Source: Alphaproteobacteria bacterium (GTDB taxonomy: Bacteria; Pseudomonadota; Alphaproteobacteria; SMXS01). From it: a DNA stretch of 40,677 nucleotides. The stretch covers positions 1-40,677 of the forward strand of contig JAURPT010000121.1 in the NCBI GenBank assembly GCA_030836535.1. Direction: 5' to 3'. Made by a program: the position numbers and the translations under genes. Below, piece after piece: positions 1 through 8,960 of the stretch (positions within the stretch are counted from its first letter, which is position 1; every line of letters starts with the position of its first letter). A model generated the notes under the pieces. It saw only the letters and a program-made list of their open reading frames with translations, did not search any database and had not been told where the DNA came from.

Positions 1-479
1 AGAAAGCCAATTGGCAGGAAAAGGGCTATCTGCATTATGAGAACCTGGATGATGAAGCGCTGACGGAAAGCCCGTTCCAGTTCATCTTCCCCAATGTGGC
101 CATCGGCCCGTCGGCTGACGGGCTCTTTTTCGCACGGTGGGAGCCGCACCGGGACGACCCGGAGAAATGCTATTTCGACTATTGGACCATGACCTACCCT
201 GTTGAAGGGATGGATGAATGGCGCGAACGCACGAGTGAAGAGGCCGTCAAGGTCGCAGAAGCCGAATTTGAATGGCGCGAATATGACGAAGGCCGTGGTG
301 TGCAAGACCTCTCAGGCGAAGTAGTCTATCAGGATTGGGCACTGATGCAGGGCCAGAAGGATGGCTGGCGGTCACGCGGCTATCAGGAGCCTTTATTGGC
401 AAAGCAGGAAACCCGCGTGCGTCGGTTCCACGAAGTGCTGAACGACTATATCGCCGGGAACCCGCCCGGTAGAGATTAG
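1..479 (+). CDS. Rieske aromatic ring-hydroxylating oxygenase alpha subunit, C-terminal fragment
   Basis: The reading frame is open from base 3, so the gene starts upstream of the window and only about 158 C-terminal residues are present. The visible part matches the end of the catalytic (non-haem iron) domain of ring-hydroxylating oxygenase alpha subunits. It has the FPNV..SADGL strand, then the R-W-x-P-H...DPEKCYFD segment, and a C-terminal region ending in a helix like QETRVRRFHEVLNDYI. The N-terminal Rieske [2Fe-2S] domain and the iron-binding His/His/Asp lie outside the window. Such subunits hydroxylate or demethylate aromatic or related substrates with an electron-transfer partner, which is not visible here. 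The substrate cannot be told. Family call is fairly secure; specific function is not. Confidence 0.75.
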   Translation, partial: KANWQEKGYLHYENLDDEALTESPFQFIFPNVAIGPSADGLFFARWEPHRDDPEKCYFDYWTMTYPVEGMDEWRERTSEEAVKVAEAEFEWREYDEGRGVQDLSGEVVYQDWALMQGQKDGWRSRGYQEPLLAKQETRVRRFHEVLNDYIAGNPPGRD

Positions 480-495
480 GATGTATCCGTAGTGC

Positions 496-619
496 GTCAT
501 TCCCGCGAAAGCAGGAATCCACTCATCGGTTTGCGCGGTGTGGCTAATTGACGCGGTGCAGAACAGTCGTCTTGACCTTCCCTTGTTGGTCGATGGCCCC
601 CTGCCTTCGCAGGGGTGAC
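496..619. repeat. REP/BIME-like imperfect inverted pair
   Basis: Two arms face each other. The left arm is at 496-521, starting GTCATTCCCGCGAAAGC. The right arm is at 594-619, and its reverse complement starts GTCACCCCTGCGAAGGC. They align without gaps at about 19 of 26 positions, both beginning GTCA and both with the GCGAA-GCAGG core. The right arm also folds on itself (CCCCTGCCTTCGCAGGGG). This is the look of the short palindromic extragenic repeats common in proteobacterial genomes. It sits in the gap between two convergent genes. I see no second copy in this window, so the repeat status is inference. Confidence 0.5.
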
Positions 620-634
620 GGTACCAGTTTGAAG

Positions 635-1003
635 CTAGTCCTTCACGCCGGGCGTTTGGCTCGCCATCGTAAAGTCGTTGATGCCCAGTTCTTCGCGGAT
701 GGTGGCTGAACCCAGGGCGGTATCTTCATCCAGCGGAATACCGGTTGCATCTGCAATGCGGGTCATGCGCTCGAAATGACCAATGACGCCGCAGGTATCC
801 ACGAAAGCATCGCCGCCAATAGCCTCCAGCAAGGCCGCGCGGGCCTTTGCCAATTCATCATCTGAGCCCAGCAGGACAGCCTCGCCAAAAGCGGTGATTA
901 GGTCGCCATGGGGAATGGCGGCGTCCACCGCCTCTGTGCCGTCCATAATACCGGTCAGTTCAACGTCTTTTCCCTGTTGTTGCATGCTCACACTGAGCAT
1001 CAT
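635..1003 (-). CDS. Small CMD/AhpD-related protein (conserved hypothetical)
   Basis: This 122-residue protein begins 15 bases after the stop of the upstream CMD-like gene and is probably in the same transcript. Its C-terminal half carries the segment FERMTRIADATGIPLDED (about residues 77-94), which resembles the late helices of alkylhydroperoxidase/carboxymuconolactone decarboxylase-like proteins. No CxxC redox motif is present, so it is unlikely to act as a peroxidase alone. It may be a partner or a split-off C-terminal portion of the upstream protein. The start used is the first ATG of a double ATG; a later ATG six codons in is possible. No clear ribosome-binding site is seen. Function unknown. 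Confidence 0.6.
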   Translation of the reverse strand: MMLSVSMQQQGKDVELTGIMDGTEAVDAAIPHGDLITAFGEAVLLGSDDELAKARAALLEAIGGDAFVDTCGVIGHFERMTRIADATGIPLDEDTALGSATIREELGINDFTMASQTPGVKD

Positions 1004-1018
1004 CGCGTGGGAAGATGT

Positions 1019-1807
1019 TTAATAGAAACAGTCATTGATGGCGGATACCCGCCCGGCAAGCAGCTCCATCTGCTCGCGCCCCATGGTGCGGCCTTTGGTC
1101 ATGTCGAATGCGATATCCATCGGTATATATTGGGCGGCGGCCAATGTCAGCAGGTCGCGCACCGCATCGGGCACGGCGCTCAGCGCCTGCAGGCCACAGG
1201 CGGTGACATCGCCCCGTAAATCATCATTAGGCGGGGGCGGTTGTTCGCCTGGCAGCATGGCCACAAATGCCTCGCCGGTCGTCAGTCCGGCAGGTAGGGT
1301 GCGGCCCGGCTCGCCCGCAACAGGGGCGGGCAGGGCATGAAAGGGCGTGCCCAGCCCCCTGCAGGTCTGGTCCATGTACCGGACGGCAAAAGCAATGCCG
1401 ATGGCTTCAACCAGGTGTGCCTCTGTGATGGTGCCGCCAATGGCATCACCCAACCGGTCTGGCGTCATACGCGCGGAATCGTTGATCACGAAATGTACCG
1501 GGTCGACGATGTTTTCCGGCAACAGATCTTCCATGCCCTCGGCGCGTTGGTGGTTGCCGGTGACCATGGCCGGACTGATTGCTTCCTTGCGTTCTGCACA
1601 CAGGGGGCAGCCACGGGCAGTACGGGCCTCAGCTGCAATCGCCAGCCGTTCGGCGCCGGTCCACCATTGGCCGGCATGGGCTAGCCGCGTTAGCACCAGT
1701 ACGTGGGCGTCGGTAAGGTCTTGCCGCACAGGGGTAACGGCCATTGCCAGGTCACTGCCAACGGCCTGTAAAAGGCTTGGCGATGCAGTTTGAATGGCTG
1801 CTGGCAT
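1019..1807 (-). CDS. Alkylhydroperoxidase-like (CMD family) protein
   Basis: The protein is 262 residues from the ATG at 1807, chosen because a G-rich Shine-Dalgarno stretch lies directly upstream; the frame stays open further upstream without support. A CPLC motif follows an alanine/arginine-rich helix (RLAIAAEARTARGCPLCAER), as in AhpD-like proteins where a CxxC pair is redox-active. A second block (EAHLVEAIGIAFAVRYMDQ) resembles the CMD helical core. The segment LPAPVAGEPGRTLP matches a linker seen in large CMD-like proteins of proteobacteria and actinobacteria. Expected role is thiol-dependent peroxide or radical handling in the cytoplasm, but the substrate is unknown. It is followed closely by the small related gene, suggesting a two-subunit unit. 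Confidence 0.6.
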   Translation of the reverse strand: MPAAIQTASPSLLQAVGSDLAMAVTPVRQDLTDAHVLVLTRLAHAGQWWTGAERLAIAAEARTARGCPLCAERKEAISPAMVTGNHQRAEGMEDLLPENIVDPVHFVINDSARMTPDRLGDAIGGTITEAHLVEAIGIAFAVRYMDQTCRGLGTPFHALPAPVAGEPGRTLPAGLTTGEAFVAMLPGEQPPPPNDDLRGDVTACGLQALSAVPDAVRDLLTLAAAQYIPMDIAFDMTKGRTMGREQMELLAGRVSAINDCFY

Positions 1808-1877
1808 GAATTGCCCCCCCCTTGTTGCCCCGGAGCCTAAGGGATCAGGGCAGGGGGAACAAGGGATGTTGTTGAGC

Positions 1878-2049
1878 GACAAATTAAGGAATCGTTCGTG
1901 CCGAGTCATTTGCACCGATAGGTGCAAATTGTGTCGAGGTATGAACGTGGGACTGCAACGGACTCAGGCAGCCGTTCGCACCTCGATACAATTTGGACGC
2001 CCAAAGCGCCCAAATCACTCGGTACGAACGGATCGGTATCGGATTTGTC
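1878..2049. other. Nested inverted-repeat element folding as a four-way cruciform
   Basis: Four helices can be drawn with almost no unpaired bases at the junction. Helix 1 pairs 1893-1906 with 2017-2030 (14 pairs, one G-T). Helix 2 is a perfect 9-bp hairpin, ATTTGCACC-GATA-GGTGCAAAT, at 1908-1929. Helix 3 pairs 1930-1940 with 1980-1990 (11 pairs, one G-T) and continues as GAACG/CGTTC and CTGC/GCAG. Helix 4 pairs ATTTGG at 1991-1996 with CCAAAT at 2010-2015, plus CGC/GCG inside. An outermost GACAAAT/ATTTGTC pair (1878-1884 and 2043-2049) closes the unit at the cysNC stop codon. It lies between cysNC and the CMD-like gene. It may be a structured RNA or leader, or a small non-autonomous palindromic element. 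Coding potential inside is poor. Confidence 0.6.
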
Positions 2050-3974
2050 TAACTACCCAGCAGCCGCGCCACAATCACATCGGCGGCTTCTTCAGCGGAA
2101 AGTGCTACCGTATCAACGGTTATTTCGGCATTTTCCGGCGCTTCATAGGGGCTGTCGATGCCGGTGAAGTTCTTCAGCTCACCTGAACGGGCTTTCTTGT
2201 ACAGGCCTTTGACGTCGCGCTGTTCGGCAACCTCGAGCGGCGTGTCGACATGAATTTCGATGAATTCACCTTCAGGCATCATCTCACGCACCATGCGGCG
2301 TTCGGCAATGAAAGGCGAAATAAAGGCCGTCAATACGATCAGGCCAGCATCGGTCATCAGCTTGGCAACCTCGCCGATGCGGCGGATGTTTTCCACCCGG
2401 TCAACATCGGTAAAGCCGAGATCCTTATTCAGCCCGTGGCGCACATTGTCGCCATCCAGCAAAAATGTGTGCTTGCCCAGGGCATGCAGCTTCTGTTCCA
2501 CCAGATTGGCGATGGTCGACTTGCCAGAGCCAGACAGGCCGGTGAACCACAACAGCGCGGGCTGCTGGTTCTTTTGGGCCGCATGGGCGTCGCGGTCGAC
2601 ATCGACAGCCTGCCAATGGATATTGTGGGCGCGTCGCAAGGCAAAATGGATCAGCCCGGCGCCTACCGTCTGGTTGGTCATGCGGTCGATTAGGATAAAC
2701 CCGCCCAGATCCGGGTTATCGCCATAGGCGTCGAAGGGGATAGGCCGGTCGGTAGCAATATTGCACACGCCGATGGTGTTCAGCCCCAGCGTACGCGCTG
2801 GCAGTTGTTCGGTCGTGTTGACATTGACCTCATATTTTGGCTCGGTGATCGTCGCAGAAACGCGATTGGTCCCGACCTTCATGATGTAGGGGCGACCGGG
2901 CAACATTTCGTCTTCGGTCATCCAAACGATGGTGGCTTCAAACTGGTCGGCAACTTCTACCGGTTCATCTGCCAGGGTGATCACATCACCGCGCGAACAG
3001 TCGATTTCATCATTCAGCGTCAGGGTGACAGACTGGCCGGCAACGGCTTCATCCAGATTGCCGTCAAAGGTCACGACTTCCTTGACCGTGGATGTCTTGC
3101 CAGAGGGCAGTACACGCACAGCATCACCGGGGTGAATGCGGCCCGAGGCGACCTGACCGGAAAAACCGCGGAAGTCCAGATTCGGCCGGTTAACCCACTG
3201 AACCGGCATGCGGAATTTGGCTTCTTCCATACGCGCCGTGTTGATGGGGGCTTCTTCCAGAGCGTTGATTAGTGTTGTGCCCGTATACTCTGAAGAAGAG
3301 TACCAAGGCATGGTGTCTGACAGGGTGACGATATTGTCACCCTTCAGGCCCGAGATGGGGATGGGCATGAACTCTTCCATGCCGATCGATTTGGCGAAGT
3401 CGGTACAGTCGGCGACGATCTCGTCAAAGCGGTCCTGCGAATAATCCACCAGGTCCATTTTGTTGACGGCCAGGATCACATTACGGATGCCCAGCAGGTG
3501 TACCAGATAAGAATGACGACGCGTCTGGGTGAGGACGCCCTGGCGCGCATCGATCAGAATGACGGCCAGATCGGCGGTGGAAGCACCGGTCACCATATTG
3601 CGGGTATATTGTTCGTGTCCCGGTGTGTCGGCGACAATGAATTTGCGCTTTTCCGTGGCGAAGAAACGATAGGCAACATCGATGGTGATGCCCTGTTCGC
3701 GCTCTGCAGCCAGGCCATCAACCAGAAGGGCAAAGTCAATTTCCTGCCCCTGGGTGCCCATGCTCTTGGAATCGGCTTCCAAGCTGGCCAGCTGGTCTTC
3801 AAAGATCATCTTTGAATCGTAGAGCAGGCGGCCAATCAGCGTGCTTTTACCGTCGTCCACCGACCCGCATGTGATGAAGCGTAGCATGGACTTGTTGTGA
3901 TGCTGGTCGAGATAGGCGTCGATATCTTCAGCGATCAGGACGTCGGTCTTGTAAATGACATCTGCGTCGGACAT
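2049..3974 (-). CDS. cysN: Bifunctional sulfate adenylyltransferase large subunit / APS kinase (CysN-CysC fusion)
   Basis: The 641-residue protein has two parts. Residues about 25-445 are the CysN GTPase: P-loop GSVDDGKST near residue 38, then [12 protein letters not shown] and NKMDL, followed by EF-Tu-like barrel domains. Residues about 450-641 are the APS kinase CysC: P-loop GLSGSGKST, then [11 protein letters not shown]. With CysD it makes adenosine 5'-phosphosulfate (APS) from sulfate and ATP, driven by GTP hydrolysis. The kinase part then phosphorylates APS to PAPS, the donor for sulfotransferases and for reductive assimilation. The start codon overlaps the cysD stop (TAATG), so the two are translationally coupled. 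Fused CysNC proteins are common in alphaproteobacteria. No cysH, cysI or cysJ is seen in this window. Confidence 0.97.
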   Translation of the reverse strand: MSDADVIYKTDVLIAEDIDAYLDQHHNKSMLRFITCGSVDDGKSTLIGRLLYDSKMIFEDQLASLEADSKSMGTQGQEIDFALLVDGLAAEREQGITIDVAYRFFATEKRKFIVADTPGHEQYTRNMVTGASTADLAVILIDARQGVLTQTRRHSYLVHLLGIRNVILAVNKMDLVDYSQDRFDEIVADCTDFAKSIGMEEFMPIPISGLKGDNIVTLSDTMPWYSSSEYTGTTLINALEEAPINTARMEEAKFRMPVQWVNRPNLDFRGFSGQVASGRIHPGDAVRVLPSGKTSTVKEVVTFDGNLDEAVAGQSVTLTLNDEIDCSRGDVITLADEPVEVADQFEATIVWMTEDEMLPGRPYIMKVGTNRVSATITEPKYEVNVNTTEQLPARTLGLNTIGVCNIATDRPIPFDAYGDNPDLGGFILIDRMTNQTVGAGLIHFALRRAHNIHWQAVDVDRDAHAAQKNQQPALLWFTGLSGSGKSTIANLVEQKLHALGKHTFLLDGDNVRHGLNKDLGFTDVDRVENIRRIGEVAKLMTDAGLIVLTAFISPFIAERRMVREMMPEGEFIEIHVDTPLEVAEQRDVKGLYKKARSGELKNFTGIDSPYEAPENAEITVDTVALSAEEAADVIVARLLGS

Positions 3975-4873
3975 TAGAAATAGCCCTCCTGCTTCTTCTT
4001 CTCCATCGAGGCCGCCTGATCGTGGTCGATAGCGCGACCCTGCCGTTCTGACGTGGTGGTCAGCAGCATTTCCTGGATGATCTCGGGTAGAGTCTGGGCC
4101 TCCGATTCAACCGCACCGGTCAGCGGGTAGCAGCCCAGCGTGCGGAAGCGGATGGATTTCATTTCCGGTACTTCGCCTTCTTCAAGTGGGAAGCGGTCAT
4201 CATCGACCATCAGCAGCAAGCCGTCGCGTTCAACGGTCGGCCGGGGCTGCGATAAGTAAAGGGGTACGATCTCGATATTCTCGAGATGGATATATTGCCA
4301 GATGTCCAGTTCGGTCCAGTTTGACAGGGGGAACACGCGGATGCTTTCACCCTTGGACTTACGGGCGTTATAGAGCTTCCACAATTCCGGGCGCTGGTTC
4401 TTGGGATCCCAGCGGTGGTTGGCAGAGCGGAAGGAAAACACGCGTTCTTTTGCGCGGGATTTTTCTTCATCCCGGCGTGCGCCACCAAAGGCAGCATCAA
4501 AGCCGAATTTGTCGAGCGCCTGCTTCAGGCCTTCGGTCTTCCACATGTCCGTGTGTACCGAGCCGTGGTCAAACGGATTGATGCCCTGTTCCTTGGCTTC
4601 GGGGTTCTGGTGGACGATAAGGTCCATGCCCGCTTCCTTGGCAGCGCGGTCGCGCAATTCATACATGGCCTGGAATTTCCAGGTTGTGTCCACATGCATC
4701 AGTGGGAAGGGCGGGGGTGACGGGTAGAACGCCTTGCGGGCGATATGCAGCATGACGGCAGAATCCTTGCCGACAGAGTAAAGCATGACCGGCTTTTCAG
4801 CCTCGGCCACGACTTCGCGCATAATGTGGATACTTTCGGCCTCAAGCCGTTGGAGATGTGTCAGGTCGGTCAT
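3974..4873 (-). CDS. cysD: Sulfate adenylyltransferase small subunit CysD
   Basis: The 299-residue protein is the catalytic ATP pyrophosphatase-type subunit of ATP sulfurylase. The PP-loop [11 protein letters not shown] lies near residues 33-43. [20 protein letters not shown] and the C-terminal [13 protein letters not shown] block are characteristic of CysD. It adenylylates sulfate in complex with the CysN GTPase encoded immediately downstream with a one-base overlap. Length is normal for the family. The gene is first in the operon, and the 250 bases upstream are unusually A+T rich, where its promoter probably lies. Confidence 0.97.
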   Translation of the reverse strand: MTDLTHLQRLEAESIHIMREVVAEAEKPVMLYSVGKDSAVMLHIARKAFYPSPPPFPLMHVDTTWKFQAMYELRDRAAKEAGMDLIVHQNPEAKEQGINPFDHGSVHTDMWKTEGLKQALDKFGFDAAFGGARRDEEKSRAKERVFSFRSANHRWDPKNQRPELWKLYNARKSKGESIRVFPLSNWTELDIWQYIHLENIEIVPLYLSQPRPTVERDGLLLMVDDDRFPLEEGEVPEMKSIRFRTLGCYPLTGAVESEAQTLPEIIQEMLLTTTSERQGRAIDHDQAASMEKKKQEGYF

Positions 4874-5124
4874 CGATCATTCCTGCCGCAGGGTTGCCGG
4901 CAGCCGCAAGCGGCCTCGAAAAGCGGGGAGACTATTACCCTGCCCAAACCCCTTTGTGAAGGGGGGTAGAGCACTTTTTACGAAAAAAAATGTAAAAAAT
5001 ATATGAACTACAAAATTATAGTGTATTTAGGGGTGAGAATTTGGAAATATCATCACTAATGAGACGGGCTATACAAAAGCGAGCAATCAGGGTGGTAATG
5101 CCTAGTGCCATCAATATGTGTTGC
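4874..5124. promoter_or_regulatory. A+T-rich leader/promoter region of cysD-cysNC
   Basis: These 251 bases between the permease stop and the cysD start hold no convincing gene. On the cysD side a small hairpin, CCCCTT-TGTG-AAGGGG, lies at 4949-4964. Beyond it, about 4974-5040 is markedly A+T rich with runs of A and T, unlike the flanking DNA. That pattern fits an upstream promoter region for the minus-strand cys operon. I cannot pick a confident -35/-10 pair. The hairpin could act in the leader mRNA, but this is inference. Confidence 0.35.
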
Positions 5125-6714
5125 CTAGGTTACGGCTTCTATCAGCCGCTTGGTGTCTTCCTTCGGCAGGCGCCAGCGTACGCCAAGCCAGAAGCACAGA
5201 AGCGACCACAGGCTGACCAACAATAGGTCGAGGCCCTGGGGTAGCATACCCAGCCCATTGCCGTAATTGCCCAGCCACGAAAGGACCGCCAAGCCCGCAG
5301 CAAATAGCCAAAACCAGCCAGATTGTCGCGCATGCAGCGGTTCACTCTGTGTGCGGGCCCGCAAGCGAATGGCCAGGAACATTACCAATCCGACCAATGT
5401 GAGCAGGAAGACCTTCCAATTCGTGTCCCAGCCAGACCAGTAATTGGCAAAACCAACGAAGATGAAGGCGATGGCCGCCAGCCCCCGGCCCAGCGGCGCC
5501 TTGTAGGGCCGGGTCATATCTTTTGCCTGATGCCGCAGCGCTGCCATAGAGACAGGCCCGAAGGAAAACGACAGAATCGATGCGCTGGAAATAAAGCCAA
5601 CCAGTTCTGCCCATCCGGGGAAGGGCAGGAACATGATCATCCCCACCACAAAATTAAAGCCCAGCGCCCAGACGGGTACATTGGATGCGTTCAGGCGGCT
5701 AAATATGGAGGGGAACTGGCCTGCCTCTGCCATGGCATAATTGATGCGCGCTGTTGTGCCGATATAGCTCAGTCCCGTGCCTGTAGGCGAGATAATGGCA
5801 TCTGCATAAAGCAGCATGGCCAGCCATTGCAGGCCCAGCAGCGCAGCAAAGCCGGCAAATGGTCCACCCATGACATTCTCCACAATATTGTGCCACCCAT
5901 TCGCCAGATGGCTGGCAGGGATCACGCCGATAAAGGCTAATTGCAGCAGAATGTAGATGACCAGGCAGGTGAATACGGCGCCAATGATGGCGAAGGGGAT
6001 GGTTTTTTGAGGGTTGCGGGCTTCCCCGGCCATGTCGACCACTACCCGGAAGCCCAGCAGGGAAAACAATACACCGCCGCCTGATACAGCCGCAAAAACG
6101 CCAGACAAACCATCTGGTGCAAAGCCGCCAAAGGACTGGAAATTGTCAAATTGAAACCCGGCGATCATCAGGGCGGCGGCGGCCAGCAACGGTACGGCCA
6201 GCTTCCAGACGGTAATGGTCGACGAGCTGCGCACCAGCCATTGGACGCCCAGCATGTTCAACAGTGTAAACACCAGCATCAACCCGGCGGCCACGCCAAT
6301 ACCAGCCGCGGTCAGCGCTTTGTTGCCACCCACATCATGCGAAAGCCAGGGCAGATAATTCGTTGCATATTCCAGTACCGCGCTTACTTCGATAGGGGCT
6401 ACGGTGACATAGGCTATCCAGCATAACCATCCTGCAGTAAAGCCACTCAGGGTCCCGTGGGAAAAGCGGGGAATGCTTGCCAGGGCGCCCGCTACCGGAA
6501 GCATGCCACCCAGCTCTGCATAGATAAGTGCCAGGACAATGACGATGACACCGCCGACCAGCCAAGATAGAACGGCTGCAGGCCCGGCCATTTGCGCGGC
6601 ATAAAGGGCCGCGAACAGCCAGCCGGAGCCAATGATGCTGGTAACACCAAGCAACAACATGGCAAAGGGGCCGATGCGGCGGTCTAGGCGGGGTGTAGGT
6701 GCAGGGGTGGTCAT
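5125..6714 (-). CDS. APC-superfamily amino acid permease
   Basis: The protein is 529 residues from the ATG at 6714; the frame stays open 89 codons further upstream but that extension is low-complexity and overlaps the divergent sulfotransferase gene. It begins RLDRRIGPFAMLLLGVTSIIG, the usual first helix of amino acid-polyamine-organocation transporters with the unwound GS/IGSGW motif. Twelve or more hydrophobic helices follow. The sequence resembles the aspartate/proton symporter-type branch (LGVTSIIGSGWLFA, YAELGGMLPVAGALA). It would sit in the inner membrane and import an amino acid or related compound with protons. It stands alone in its orientation, divergent from the sulfotransferase-amidohydrolase pair. 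Substrate is not determinable from sequence. Confidence 0.85.
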   Translation of the reverse strand: MTTPAPTPRLDRRIGPFAMLLLGVTSIIGSGWLFAALYAAQMAGPAAVLSWLVGGVIVIVLALIYAELGGMLPVAGALASIPRFSHGTLSGFTAGWLCWIAYVTVAPIEVSAVLEYATNYLPWLSHDVGGNKALTAAGIGVAAGLMLVFTLLNMLGVQWLVRSSSTITVWKLAVPLLAAAALMIAGFQFDNFQSFGGFAPDGLSGVFAAVSGGGVLFSLLGFRVVVDMAGEARNPQKTIPFAIIGAVFTCLVIYILLQLAFIGVIPASHLANGWHNIVENVMGGPFAGFAALLGLQWLAMLLYADAIISPTGTGLSYIGTTARINYAMAEAGQFPSIFSRLNASNVPVWALGFNFVVGMIMFLPFPGWAELVGFISSASILSFSFGPVSMAALRHQAKDMTRPYKAPLGRGLAAIAFIFVGFANYWSGWDTNWKVFLLTLVGLVMFLAIRLRARTQSEPLHARQSGWFWLFAAGLAVLSWLGNYGNGLGMLPQGLDLLLVSLWSLLCFWLGVRWRLPKEDTKRLIEAVT

Positions 6715-6942
6715 CGGCAGGTGCCCGTCATTAAGAGACAATACAAACGCAGAAGGGCCAAAACGACTACTGGTGACCGCAATACAGGATCGTGAGGCTA
6801 AACTGTATCCCCAGGCGCGTCCAGCGAGCTCGTACACCGAGTGCCAGGCTTGCGCTGTATGGGGCTTTGGGCAACACTTACGCTTTGTAGTTCCGGGCGT
6901 CCTCGGCGCTGCCACATAGTACATATTCCGGAAGCCGCCCGT

Positions 6943-7731
6943 ATGATCATCAGCCGCAAACACCGGTTTGCATTTATCCATATACCCAAATGCGCAGGCA
7001 GTTCCGTTCGAGAGCCATTACAGCCTTTGGATGACTGCCCGGAACCCTTTTACGGGGTGCATGACCATCCGGAGCTGGGCTCGATTGACCGAGGACATTT
7101 GCTGCTGTCAGTTCTGCGGCAGTATTTTCCAACAGAATTTGAGTTGCTCCAGGCATATCAATCTTTCGCTGTTTTGCGAAACCCGTCTGAACGGTTTCCA
7201 TCATCCATGAGCCAGCACCTGATGATGAATGGTGACAAGCCAATTGAGGACCTTGCTGCACCAGAGCTGTATCCCCGCATAGACGCGGTGGTGGCGGCTC
7301 TGGAAAGCAAGCCCGCGGACTTTCTGCCGCTGGAGCTTACGCATTTCCATCAGCAGCGGCGTTACGTTTACGTGGGTGGCGAGCAAGTCATCAAAAACCT
7401 CTACAGGACGGATGATATGGCGGCCTTGAGGCGCGATATTGCGACAATATTGCCAGTAACGGTGCCGGGCGCACGACGGAAGAACGGAGCCCTGTTTTAC
7501 AAAGACACGCTGGACGGCAAACTGGCCGGCATGGTTACGCCCACTGCCGCGCGGTATTTTCGCGACGTCATTCCAGCTCGTGTCGTCGCATGGGTCAAGC
7601 GCAGTATGTATGTGACCAGAGACCAGCGCTGGTCGGATGTTTTCAATTCCCCAGACGTTCAGAAGTTCGTGTTATCCTACTACAAGGAAGACTTTGACCT
7701 CTATGAGAGCCTGGCAGGAGCCCGACCATGA
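6943..7731 (+). CDS. Sulfotransferase family 2-type protein
   Basis: The protein is 262 residues from the ATG at 6943, chosen for the GGAAG ribosome-binding site at about 6930 and because the first residues lead straight into the conserved strand. The 5'-phosphosulfate-binding motif FIHIPKCAGSS is at residues 11-21. The 3'-phosphate-binding motif LRNPSERFPSS is at residues 78-88 (R79, R84, S87/S88). Such enzymes transfer sulfate from PAPS to a hydroxyl or amine on a carbohydrate, lipid or small molecule. The stop overlaps the start of the M20 amidohydrolase (ATGA), so the two are translationally coupled. PAPS can be supplied by the nearby cysD-cysNC operon. Acceptor unknown. Confidence 0.8.
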   Translation: MIISRKHRFAFIHIPKCAGSSVREPLQPLDDCPEPFYGVHDHPELGSIDRGHLLLSVLRQYFPTEFELLQAYQSFAVLRNPSERFPSSMSQHLMMNGDKPIEDLAAPELYPRIDAVVAALESKPADFLPLELTHFHQQRRYVYVGGEQVIKNLYRTDDMAALRRDIATILPVTVPGARRKNGALFYKDTLDGKLAGMVTPTAARYFRDVIPARVVAWVKRSMYVTRDQRWSDVFNSPDVQKFVLSYYKEDFDLYESLAGARP

Positions 7732-8903
7732 ACCTTATCTCTGAACTTGTTGCCTCTGCACCCGCCTATGGAGAGTTGCGGCGGCATATCCATGCCCACC
7801 CGGAGCTGGGGTTTGAAGAAGTACAGACCGCTGCCCTTGTCGCCGAGCGGCTCGAGGCCATGGGCATCGAAGTGCATACGGGTCTGGGCACCACCGGGGT
7901 GGTGGGCACCATTCGCTATGGCAATGGCACCAAGTCGATCGGCCTGCGGGCCGACATGGACGCATTGCCCATTCAGGAACAAACAGGCGTGGCTCATGCC
8001 TCTACGCGTGACGGGGTGTTTCACGGCTGCGGGCACGACGGCCACACGGCCATGTTGCTGGCGGCTGCAGAGTATCTCGTTGATATGCCCAAATCCGACC
8101 AGGGAAAAGGCTTTGACGGTACGGTGCATCTGATCTTCCAACCAGCTGAGGAAGGCCTCGGCGGTGGCGAGGCCATGGTGGAAGACGGCTTGTTCGAGCT
8201 GTTCCCATGTGACGCTGTCTTCGGTATGCACAACTGGCCTGGTCTGCCGGTAGGCCAGTTCGCCGTGCGCAGTGGGCCGTTCATGGCCGCTCAGGACATT
8301 TATGATGTTACCGTCCATGGCACCGGCGGTCACGCAGCCTATCCGCAGTTGGCGGCCAACCCGATCCCCGTGGTAGCGGATATTGCGGCTGCGTATTCCG
8401 AAATGGGCCGCACCGCGCGGGAACGCTCTGCTGTGATCGTGGTGACCGAAATGGAAGCAGGGGATGCCTATAATGTGATCCCCGACAAGGCGGTTATTCG
8501 CGGCGGGGTACGCAATTTCGACCGGCAGCATCAGGACGACATTGAAGCCGAATTGAAACAGGCCGCTCAGCAGATCGGCGAGCAGGCCGGTCTAGCGGTC
8601 GAGGTGGACTACCGCCGTAACTATCCGGTGTTGGTGAACAGCCAGAAGGAAACGGATATCGCTGTTGAGGTCGCCCGTTCGCTGGTGGGGGAAGACAATG
8701 TTGACGCCTATGCCAAGCTGGTGTCCGGCTCGGAAGATTTTGCCTTCATGCTGCAGGAAAAACCGGGCTGTTACATTCTGATCGGCGGTGGCGGGGAGCC
8801 GGGCACGCCCTTCTGCCACAATCCGCATTACGACTTTAACGACGACATTATTGCCCTGGGCGCCAGCTATTGGGTGGCGCTGACGCAGCGCTGTCTTGGT
8901 TAG
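7728..8903 (+). CDS. M20-family amidohydrolase (hippurate hydrolase-like)
   Basis: The 391-residue protein has the full set of M20D metallopeptidase/amidohydrolase motifs: HAHPELGFEE near residue 21, GLRADMDALPI, GCGHDGHTAM, the catalytic-glutamate block QPAEEGLGGG, HNWPGLPVG, and the final metal-site segment SGSEDFAFML. The inserted dimerisation domain lies in the middle. Family members hydrolyse N-acyl or N-aroyl amino acids and similar amides using two metal ions in the cytoplasm. Its start lies inside the stop of the sulfotransferase gene (4-base overlap), which suggests that both act on the same compound or pathway. That link is inference. The exact substrate is unknown. Confidence 0.92.
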   Translation: MNLISELVASAPAYGELRRHIHAHPELGFEEVQTAALVAERLEAMGIEVHTGLGTTGVVGTIRYGNGTKSIGLRADMDALPIQEQTGVAHASTRDGVFHGCGHDGHTAMLLAAAEYLVDMPKSDQGKGFDGTVHLIFQPAEEGLGGGEAMVEDGLFELFPCDAVFGMHNWPGLPVGQFAVRSGPFMAAQDIYDVTVHGTGGHAAYPQLAANPIPVVADIAAAYSEMGRTARERSAVIVVTEMEAGDAYNVIPDKAVIRGGVRNFDRQHQDDIEAELKQAAQQIGEQAGLAVEVDYRRNYPVLVNSQKETDIAVEVARSLVGEDNVDAYAKLVSGSEDFAFMLQEKPGCYILIGGGGEPGTPFCHNPHYDFNDDIIALGASYWVALTQRCLG

Positions 8904-8960
8904 GGTTCGTGTGAAATAGCCAACGTTGCCAGGTTTTATGCCTGGGGCGCTGAAGGATCA

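Noticed and set aside
1871-2053. Integron attC-like ends (GTTGAGC and GTCTAAC) around the cruciform
   Set aside because: The two core-like ends are in the wrong order for attC, and there is no integrase or cassette array.
5041-5226. Small plus-strand open frame in the A+T-rich gap before cysD
   Set aside because: It overlaps the permease 3' end, and its sequence does not look like a protein.
6715-6981. N-terminal extension of the amino acid permease
   Set aside because: The extra 89 residues do not resemble the family and overlap the divergent sulfotransferase start.
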